Of a stretch of DNA of 19,745 bases, positions 1-5,686 are shown piece after piece. The translations under genes were made by a program, and so were the position numbers. Origin of the DNA: an uncultured Lachnospiraceae bacterium. Its GTDB lineage: Bacteria > Bacillota > Clostridia > Lachnospirales > Lachnospiraceae. Where the stretch lies: the NCBI GenBank assembly GCA_910588895.1, contig CAJUSS010000065.1, forward strand, positions 1-19,745. The letters run 5' to 3'. Within the stretch, counting starts at the first letter, position 1; every line of letters begins with the position of its first letter. The notes under the pieces were generated by a model that was not told where the DNA came from, did no database searches, and was given only the letters and a program-made list of their open reading frames with translations.

Positions 1-222
1 CATGGTGCGCATCTCCTGATAGTGGATTTCTTTCTGTGCTGTCAGCTTTTCCGATCCCGCCCTCCATTTCTTCGGGGTGACTGCCTCCCCGCCGGATTTC
101 AGTTTTTTCAGATACCGGGCGGCGGCTTCGCAAAGGGCAAGCTCTGTTCCATGCTTCTGTTCAAACTGTCCTTTTTTCCCCGGTTTCACTTTGTCAAGCT
201 GGCGGCGGATGCCTTTGCGCTT
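1..222 (-). pseudogene. Relaxase/mobilization protein fragment (partial)
   Basis: The minus strand is open from about 225 down to the left edge and reads as a basic, helical protein segment of about 74 residues, including KGIRRQLDKVK, LKKLKSGGEAVTPKKW and KLTAQKEIHYQEMR. This style matches the C-terminal coiled-coil part of relaxases carried by Tn1549-like integrative elements of Clostridia, which nick the transfer origin and pilot DNA. That is recognition from memory, not a search. There is no start codon, and an in-frame stop lies at 226-228, where the sequence becomes GH78 coding on the other strand. It is therefore a broken gene end at a recombination or assembly junction, continuing beyond the left edge. 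It could be another mobile-element coiled-coil protein. Confidence 0.5.
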
Positions 223-1005
223 TGTCTATATCCCGGACTGCAGGGCAGAGGAGCTTGAAGTGCAGGCGATCCATCAGTATGTGGACCTCCCGGTCCGGGC
301 AGCTTTCCACTGCGGCGATGCGCTGCTGGATAAGATCTGGTCTGTGGCGGAGCACACCTTCCGGCTCTGCAGCGGCATCTTCTTTATCGACGGGGTGAAG
401 CGGGATAAATGGATCTGGTCCGGCGACGCCTACCAGAGCTTTTTCGTGAACCAGTATCTGATGGCCGATCCGGATATCGACCGCAGGACGCTGCTGGCTC
501 TGCGGGGGAACGATCCCATGGTGACCCATATCAACACCATCCTGGACTATTCTCTGTTCTGGATCCTGGGTGTGAAGGCTCACCATGACGCTTACGGAGA
601 CGAGGAGTTCATCCGGCAGGTCTATCCGAAGATGCGCTCCCTGATGGAGTTCTGTGAAGGACAGCTGGACCCGGACGGCTTCCTGATCGGGCGAGAGAAG
701 GACTGGATCTTTATCGACTGGGCCGATCTGGACAAGGAAGGCCCTCTGTGCGCAGAGCAGATGCTGTACTGCGCCTGCTGGAAGGCCATGGCAGAGGCCG
801 CCGCCCGGCTGGGGGAAGATATCTGCTGGCCCGGTACTTTGTGGGGCTTACGGTCACAGACCCGGTAGAAGGGACATATCAGCTGGATCCCCATCTGGAA
901 GGCTTTTCGCATCTGGAATGTACGCTGCCGGTAGGGAAGAAGGACATCCATGTGCGGTGGGATGGGCATGAAGTGACGGTGGAAGAAAAGACGGCTATAC
1001 AGTGA
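209..1005 (+). pseudogene. GH78 alpha-L-rhamnosidase, truncated and internally deleted
   Basis: From about 209 the plus strand encodes the (alpha/alpha)6-barrel of a GH78 alpha-L-rhamnosidase, which releases terminal rhamnose from plant glycans. Visible segments are FFIDGVKRDKWIWSGDAYQS, HINTILDYSLFW and KDWIFIDWADLDK; the acidic residues in the DGVKRD and WSGD stretches fit the family's catalytic region. Near 819-830 the reading frame is lost: one frame ends at 868, while the +1 frame continues with a GH78-like C-terminal beta domain (RYFVGLTVTDP, PHLEGFSHLECTLP) to the stop at 1003-1005. Roughly 200 residues between the two parts are missing. The N-terminal domains are also absent, because the gene meets the relaxase fragment at about 210-222. 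An ATG at 209 has no ribosome binding site. Non-functional. Confidence 0.8.
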
Positions 1006-1068
1006 TCGTAAGCGGAGAACTTTTGGGAAGGCTTGAAGGGATCATCCTTGCTATGGATATAAAATGCA

Positions 1069-1112
1069 GAGCAGGCCAGGTACATCATATAGAGGATGTA
1101 CCTGGCCTGTTC
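1069..1112. other. Strong stem-loop after the GH78 remnant
   Basis: Arms at 1072-1086 and 1095-1109 are perfectly complementary over 15 bp (CAGGCCAGGTACATC) with an 8-nt loop. Two further pairs and a G-T wobble extend the stem to 1069 and 1112. It sits 64 bp after the GH78 stop, where a terminator would be expected. The plus-strand flank (CTATACAA) is not a U-run and the minus-strand flank (GCATTTTATA) is only moderately T-rich, so it is an atypical terminator or a leftover palindrome. Confidence 0.5.
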
Positions 1113-1326
1113 CTATACAACGATCGGTGTGGGGATCGATATCTGAGCAAACCGTTGAGGATACATAGATCCGGCTCTTTTCTTTTGCTGGAACAAAGTT
1201 ACCGTTATCCCTGGACGCATCGATAACAAGACTCGATACAAAAAGATGTGGATCGAACACCGTTTACAAAAAGAGCCGTCGCCAGAGAGTATCTTGCGAA
1301 CAAGATCCCAGACTGGCTCCGCGTTA
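1113..1326. other. Intergenic stretch with paired inverted repeats
   Basis: I see no convincing gene between the hairpin ending at 1112 and the candidate promoter at 1327. CGGCTCTTTT (1172-1181) pairs perfectly with AAAAGAGCCG (1269-1278). Inside it GTTATC (1204-1209) pairs with GATAAC (1222-1227). This could be a structured RNA or degraded sequence. No T-box or known riboswitch motif was recognised. Confidence 0.3.
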
Positions 1327-1355
1327 TTGTAAGGACACGGGGAATGGGTTATGAT
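1327..1355 (+). promoter_or_regulatory. Candidate sigma-A promoter for the EIIB-like gene
   Basis: TTGTAA at 1327-1332 and TATGAT at 1350-1355 are separated by 17 bp, giving a plausible housekeeping promoter about 60 bp before the ATG at 1415. It was found by eye, and the -35 is imperfect. Confidence 0.4.
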
Positions 1356-1414
1356 AACGATAAGAAAAAACACAGCCAAGGTTGTTCTAAGCTGTTACAG
1401 GAGTTGACTATAAA

Positions 1415-2083
1415 ATGAGCGAAAAGAAACAGACACTATTGACGAGAGAGATCTATGACTGGGTGACCTCCATGGAGTGTGCCCGCGTAGGAAAGAACCC
1501 GGACCACATCTACTTTTACTGCAAGGGACGCAAGGGGACCATCTCTTTCTACGAGGGATATATCATCGAGCTGGTGGTGGAGGATACGGGGACAGGGGAG
1601 ACCCCCTTCTATATCCATTTCGCCATACAGGATATCCAGGAGACCAAGGAAAATGTAGAGATCTTCTTTCAGTTCCTGGAGAGGAAGGAAGAGAAAAGGG
1701 CGGTACTGGACGTATCCGCTCTCCGGCAGACAAGGCCATTGAGGTTGTTGGTGAGCTGCAGCTGCGGCATCACATCTTCTTACTTCGCGCTCCTCATGCA
1801 GGAGGCGCTGGATCGGGCAGGCGCCCAGATCAAGGCATCCGCGGTCTGCTATACGGATGTGGAGAAGGTGCAGGAGGAGTACGACCACATCCTCTTAGCC
1901 CCCCAGATCAGCTATATGCTTCCGGAGTTCCAGAAAAGATACGGGAACAAGGTCCTGGCGATCGATATGGTGGACTTTGCCAGCCGCAATGTGGAGCATG
2001 TGCTCAATACGATCACACAAAAGAGGTACACGGCAACTCTGCATGCATTCGGTAAAGTACCGTGCCCGCAGGCTTTAAAATAG
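1415..2083 (+). CDS. PTS EIIB-like protein with unfamiliar N-terminal domain
   Basis: This is a 222-residue soluble protein. Residues 109-200 resemble a lactose/cellobiose-type PTS EIIB domain. RLLVSCSCGITSSYF holds the C-x-x-G-x-[ST]-S phosphorylation loop with C115 as the candidate phosphocysteine, followed by DHILLAPQISYMLPEF and KVLAIDMVDFA, which match the EIIB core. Residues 1-100 (TREIYDWVTSMECARVGKNP onward, then a beta-rich stretch with FYIHFAIQDI) belong to no domain I recognise. Free-standing EIIB proteins are about 100 residues, so this is twice the usual size. No EIIA or EIIC gene lies nearby, while an RpiR regulator follows, so a regulatory role is as likely as sugar transport. 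The start has AGGAG about 11 nt upstream, slightly long. The last 20 residues are outside the EIIB fold. Confidence 0.65.
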   Translation: MSEKKQTLLTREIYDWVTSMECARVGKNPDHIYFYCKGRKGTISFYEGYIIELVVEDTGTGETPFYIHFAIQDIQETKENVEIFFQFLERKEEKRAVLDVSALRQTRPLRLLVSCSCGITSSYFALLMQEALDRAGAQIKASAVCYTDVEKVQEEYDHILLAPQISYMLPEFQKRYGNKVLAIDMVDFASRNVEHVLNTITQKRYTATLHAFGKVPCPQALK

Positions 2084-2087
2084 ATCA

Positions 2088-2116
2088 TTGTTTTTTTGCA
2101 TCGGTTCCGATATACT
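2088..2116 (+). promoter_or_regulatory. Candidate promoter for the PHP remnant and rpiR-type gene
   Basis: TTGTTT at 2088-2093 and TATACT at 2111-2116 are spaced by exactly 17 bp. It begins 5 bp after the EIIB-like stop, so the regulator downstream probably has its own transcript. The following 120 bp contain a start-less frame ending at 2229 that I cannot assign. Confidence 0.5.
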
Positions 2117-2240
2117 AAGAGCATAAGGATATGGATGATACTACAGCTATCATGGCTCTCCATCAGATATGTGAAGGTAAAGCATTTTGAGGCCTATATG
2201 TCCGACCTTGGGGAATGGAAACAGGAATAGGAGGACGCAG

Positions 2241-2360
2241 ATGAGTGCTCATCAGATGACAGACCTCCATATGCACATCATCCTGGGGGTGGATGATGGC
2301 TCCTTTTTGATACAAGGATATACGATCAAGGGAAAGAGCAAAGGAGAACAGGTATGTTGA
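2241..2360 (+). pseudogene. CpsB/PHP-type phosphatase N-terminal remnant
   Basis: This 39-codon frame begins at an ATG with a good AGGAGG site 7 nt upstream. It reads MSAHQMTDLHMHIILGVDDG and then a non-homologous tail to TGA at 2358-2360. The DLHMHIILGVDDGS stretch is the metal-binding N-terminus of PHP-superfamily tyrosine-protein phosphatases (CpsB/YwqE), normally about 240-260 residues and linked to capsule regulation. Homology stops at about 2308, so nearly the whole enzyme is gone. Its stop overlaps the first codons of the RpiR gene (ATG at 2354). The remnant may now act as a short leader peptide coupling translation into the regulator; that is inference. Confidence 0.6.
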
Positions 2361-3283
2361 TCAGAGAACGATTAGAGGCATGGGACTTTTCCAACAGTGA
2401 GCAGGCCATCGTGGATTTTATCCTGGAAAAGAAGCTGGAGATCCGGGACTTGACCACCAAGGAGATCGCCAGGGAAGCCTTTGCATCCCCCTCCACCCTG
2501 ATACGGATCGCCCACAAGATGGGGTTTGAGGGGTGGAATGGTCTAAAGGAGGCTTTTCTAAAGGAAGAGGAGTATCTAAGATCCCATTTTCAGGATATCG
2601 ATGCGAACCTTCCTTTTCAGAGGGGGGATACGATCATGTCCATAGCGGGCAAGATCGCCGCCCTCAGGAAGGAGGCCATCGATGATACCTGCGCCCTGCT
2701 TTCCCATGACGATCTGCAGAAGGCGGTGCTGATGCTTAAGAAAGCCGCCTCCATAGGTGTGTACGCCGCCAGCAATAACCTGATCATCGCCCGTGAGTTC
2801 CAGCATAACATGGCGCGGATCGGGCGGAGAGTGGAGATGTGCCAGATGCAGGGCGAGGTGGTCTTTATGGCCTATATGGCAGAGCGCTCCTCCTGTGCCA
2901 TCGTGATCTCCTATTCCGGGGAGACGCCGATCCTCATCCGGGCGGCGCAGATGCTGAAAGAGCACCATATCCCGGTCATCGTCATCACCAATATCGGCGA
3001 CAGCAGTCTGGCAAGGAAAGGCGATCTCGTGCTGCGCATCTGCACCCGGGAGAAACAGTATTCGAAGATCGCCACCTTTACCACGGACAGTTCCATCGCC
3101 TATCTGCTGGATGTGCTCTACTCCTGCCTATTTGCCCTGGACTACGAAAAAAACCTGCAGCTGAAGATCGACGCGGCCAGGGCCATCGAGCATGGGAGAG
3201 GGCAGACGACGGTGGAGATCATCCGGGAGCATTTAAATGCGGCGGCAGAAAAGTTTGGAACAGGGGGCTCGTTCCCTACCTGA
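2354..3283 (+). CDS. MurR/RpiR family transcriptional regulator
   Basis: A 309-residue cytoplasmic regulator of the RpiR type, close to the family's usual 280-300. Residues 1-77 form the HTH_6 DNA-binding domain (SEQAIVDFILEK, LTTKEIAREAFASPSTLIRI). Residues about 110-240 form a SIS domain that binds phosphosugars, with the motif SYSGETP and VIVITNIGDSSLA. Such regulators sense sugar phosphates and control sugar or amino-sugar catabolism. The start at 2354 overlaps the stop of the PHP remnant and has GGAGAACAGGT just upstream. The EIIB-like gene before it is a plausible target or partner. No metabolic gene is adjacent, so the ligand cannot be named. The C-terminus extends some 40 residues past the SIS core. 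Confidence 0.9.
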   Translation: MLIRERLEAWDFSNSEQAIVDFILEKKLEIRDLTTKEIAREAFASPSTLIRIAHKMGFEGWNGLKEAFLKEEEYLRSHFQDIDANLPFQRGDTIMSIAGKIAALRKEAIDDTCALLSHDDLQKAVLMLKKAASIGVYAASNNLIIAREFQHNMARIGRRVEMCQMQGEVVFMAYMAERSSCAIVISYSGETPILIRAAQMLKEHHIPVIVITNIGDSSLARKGDLVLRICTREKQYSKIATFTTDSSIAYLLDVLYSCLFALDYEKNLQLKIDAARAIEHGRGQTTVEIIREHLNAAAEKFGTGGSFPT

Positions 3284-3438
3284 AAAGGAAGAGGACAATG
3301 TATTTTTCTAAGGGAACATCTGCGCATCACCATCTGTCGTCTGCATAAAAGGAACTGCCAGGTCTTTTCAGATATTGGAGTAAAAAAGCGGTCAGGCTCG
3401 TTATAAGAGAAAAGATCGTTTTGTAAGGAGATGCTTTT

Positions 3439-3798
3439 ATGGGATGTTTAGGAAATGTGATATGGTTTATCTGCGGCGGGCTGATCAGTGGCCTGAGCTG
3501 GTGTCTGGCGGGATGCCTTTGGTGCGTCACGGTCGTCGGGATACCGGTGGGGGTGCAGTGCTTTAAATTTGCGGCGCTGAGCTTTTTCCCCTTTGGAAAA
3601 GAGGTGGTCTATGGAGGAGGGGCCGCGTCCTTCCTGCTCAATGTGATCTGGCTTTTGGTGTCAGGGCTGCCCTTGGCATTGGAGCATCTGGCCATAGGGG
3701 TCCTGCTCTGTGTGACCATCGTGGGGATACCCTTCGGGCTCCAGCAGTTTAAGCTGGCAAAGCTGGCGCTGATGCCTTTTGGGGCAGAGGTCTGCTGA
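3439..3798 (+). CDS. YccF domain-containing membrane protein
   Basis: A 119-residue, very hydrophobic protein made of two tandem YccF (DUF307) units. The first carries CVTVVGIPVGVQCFKFAALS and the second CVTIVGIPFGLQQFKLAKLA; each ends in a PFG-[KA]-E-V turn. This length and repeat layout is typical of the family, which sits in the cytoplasmic membrane and has no firmly established function. The ribosome binding site AAGGAG lies 8 nt before the ATG. The preceding 155 bp after the RpiR gene hold no other gene. It stands alone between the regulator and a decayed stretch, so context gives no role. Confidence 0.9.
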   Translation: MGCLGNVIWFICGGLISGLSWCLAGCLWCVTVVGIPVGVQCFKFAALSFFPFGKEVVYGGGAASFLLNVIWLLVSGLPLALEHLAIGVLLCVTIVGIPFGLQQFKLAKLALMPFGAEVC

Positions 3799-4073
3799 TC
3801 GAGGTCACTTGTAATGTCTTTTCGGATATCTACGGTGACCAGGCAGCGTTCCTTATCCCTTCAGAAGATGAGGAGATCAACAGCAAAGCTGCGATCGCAG
3901 GATCAGATGAAGAGCAGCTGCAGCAGGAACGGATCGCCGGAGGAGCTTCTGGAGAGGTGGTATCAAACGATCTGGAGCCGTTAAAGAGGATCACGGATCA
4001 TTCTGAAGGAGGATATGTGTTGGTATATGGGATTGACGTAGATCAAGAGAAGATCGATAATTTTTTGTTATAG
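3798..4073 (+). pseudogene. Start-less coding remnant, family unknown
   Basis: A frame stays open for 91 codons directly after the YccF stop and ends in TAG at 4071-4073. It reads as acidic protein-like sequence (VFSDIYGDQAAFLIPSEDEE, then GGYVLVYGIDVDQEKIDNFL) with the local ATC-rich codon usage. No ATG or TTG start occurs in frame; a GTG at 3957 has only a poorly spaced GGAGGA. I do not recognise the family. Most likely this is the 3' end of a gene that lost its beginning. Confidence 0.3.
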
Positions 4074-4094
4074 AAAATGATAATATATAAGTAT

Positions 4095-4123
4095 TTGATA
4101 TGCTTCTCCTTTTCCTCTATACT
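4095..4123 (+). promoter_or_regulatory. Sigma-A promoter of the MATE gene
   Basis: TTGATA at 4095-4100, a 17-bp spacer and TATACT at 4118-4123 make one of the best promoters in the window. Transcription would start near 4130, leaving a leader of about 47 nt. The -35 end and spacer coincide with the left arm of the long dyad at 4097-4174. Confidence 0.7.
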
Positions 4124-4174
4124 GAGACCAAGAACGAAAGAGGTCTATGATAGATGGAAAAGGAGGAGCATATC
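4097..4174 (+). repeat. 78-bp dyad spanning promoter and ribosome binding site
   Basis: The left arm 4097-4115 (GATATGCTTCTCCTTTTCC) matches the reverse complement of the right arm 4156-4174 (GGAAAAGGAGGAGCATATC) at 18 of 19 positions. An inner pair, AGACC 4125-4129 and GGTCT 4142-4146, shares the same centre at 4135.5. The right arm contains the Shine-Dalgarno site of the MATE gene; the left arm lies upstream of the predicted transcription start. Candidate roles are an operator, an RNA lock on read-through transcripts, or an invertible promoter. Confidence 0.7.
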
Positions 4175-4176
4175 GT

Positions 4177-5607
4177 ATGAAAGGAACATCGCAGGCAGGT
4201 GGGAGCAATGAGATGGGCACGGCAAGGGTGCCCGGCTTACTTTTGAAGACAGGGGTCCCGCTGATGATCTCCCTGCTGATCAATTCGCTCTATAATTTCG
4301 TGGACAGCGTGTTCGTGTCCAGGATCGCGGAGGAGGCGCTGACCGCGCTGTCCCTGGCGGCCCCTGTGCAGATCCTCATGTCGGCTATGGGACTGGGGAT
4401 CGCCGTGGGGTTGAACGCGGTGATCTCCAGGGCATTAGGAGAGCGGGACGGGGAAAAGGTGGAAAAGACGGCATCGGCCGCACTGGTATTGGCCTTTTTT
4501 GCATGGGTCCTGGTGGTCGTTCTGGAGATCGCAGCTTTAGAACCCTATTTTAGATGGCAGTCCGGCGGGGACGCGGCGATCGTCGGCTACGGGATCCCCT
4601 ATCTGCGGATCTGTATGCTGGGCTCTTTAGGGATGATGGGGCAGTGGGTGTTCGACCGCTTTGTGATGGCCAGTGGCAGGTCTTCTCTGTTCCTGTTCAC
4701 CTTGTCCGCCGCATCGGTCACCAATCTGATCTTGGATCCGATCCTCATCTTCGGATACTTTGGCCTTCCAGCTATGGGAACGGCAGGGGCGGCCCTGGCT
4801 ACGGTGATCGGGCAGTGGACCGGGTGCTTTGCCGGTTACTTCATCAACTGCCGCTGGAACCGGGAGATCCCGATCCGCTTTACGGTGCGGGCGGATAAGC
4901 GCTGCATCGCGGCTATCTTAAAGATCGGGATCCCCAGCACATTGGTGCAGGCGATCACATCGGTGCTGGCGATCTATGTGAACTCTGTCCTGATGGTCAT
5001 CACGCCTACCGCCGTGGCGGTCTACGGCGCATGCGTGAAGATCCAGGGGCTGGTGACCGTGGGTGTGAACGGCATGGGGAGCGGCCTGATCCCGATCGTG
5101 GCCTATAACCACGGGGCAAAGAAGCCGGAGCGGATCTATCAGAGCAGCCGGTGGGCTATGCTGTACTCCTTTGCCTTCTACCTTGTCTTCTTCCTGGTCA
5201 TGGAGCTGGCCCCAAAGCAGGTGCTGCTCCTGTTCGATGCCTCAGAAGAGATGCTCTCGATCGGCGCTGCGGCGCTGCGGATCATGGCGGTGAGCTATCT
5301 CCTCTCCAATGTCTGCCTGATCTATTCGGCGGCCTTCCAGGGTCTGGGGCTGGGCCTGCAGAGCATGGTGCTCACTTTGAGCCGGCAGGTGGTCCTGCCA
5401 GTGGCCTTCATCGCCATCCTGTCCCGCTTTGGAAAGCTGTCCCTGATCTGGCTGGCCTTCGTTCTGGCAGAAGCCGCGGTGATCCCCTTTGGGGTGGCCC
5501 TGTGGAAGAGAGAGGCGGGGCGGGTATTGAAGACAGAGAGGCCCCGACGGATATGGAAACTTAGGCTATCTGGGCGGACATATTTCCCATCCACGCTCTG
5601 GAAGTGA
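4177..5607 (+). CDS. MATE family efflux transporter
   Basis: A 476-residue polytopic membrane protein with about 12 hydrophobic segments in two homologous halves, the normal size for MATE (MatE, NorM/DinF-like) cation antiporters that export drugs or metabolites. Typical stretches are TGVPLMISLLINSLYNFVDS near the N-terminus, a Asn-Leu-Ile-Leu-Asp-Pro-Ile-Leu-Ile-Phe-Gly run in the middle, and GMGSGLIPIVAYNHGA in the second half. I place the start at 4177 because AAAGGAGGA ends 9 nt before it; an upstream in-frame ATG at 4147 has no such site and would put the dyad arm inside the gene. Its substrate cannot be told from sequence. The last 20 residues are basic and probably cytoplasmic. Confidence 0.93.
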   Translation: MKGTSQAGGSNEMGTARVPGLLLKTGVPLMISLLINSLYNFVDSVFVSRIAEEALTALSLAAPVQILMSAMGLGIAVGLNAVISRALGERDGEKVEKTASAALVLAFFAWVLVVVLEIAALEPYFRWQSGGDAAIVGYGIPYLRICMLGSLGMMGQWVFDRFVMASGRSSLFLFTLSAASVTNLILDPILIFGYFGLPAMGTAGAALATVIGQWTGCFAGYFINCRWNREIPIRFTVRADKRCIAAILKIGIPSTLVQAITSVLAIYVNSVLMVITPTAVAVYGACVKIQGLVTVGVNGMGSGLIPIVAYNHGAKKPERIYQSSRWAMLYSFAFYLVFFLVMELAPKQVLLLFDASEEMLSIGAAALRIMAVSYLLSNVCLIYSAAFQGLGLGLQSMVLTLSRQVVLPVAFIAILSRFGKLSLIWLAFVLAEAAVIPFGVALWKREAGRVLKTERPRRIWKLRLSGRTYFPSTLWK

Positions 5608-5618
5608 TGTGCTATAAT
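5608..5618 (+). promoter_or_regulatory. Extended -10 promoter for the GH36 gene
   Basis: TGTGCTATAAT contains the extended -10 TGC-TATAAT (TATAAT at 5613-5618), immediately after the MATE stop codon. No good -35 is seen 17 bp upstream, as is common for extended -10 promoters. The transcript would have a leader of about 60 nt ending in GGGAGGAG before the ATG at 5687. Confidence 0.6.
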
Positions 5619-5686
5619 GTATAAAAGTGAGGGACCAGACCGCTGTCTAAAAGGATAAGGAGGAACGAAGGAAGGGAGGAGTAAGG

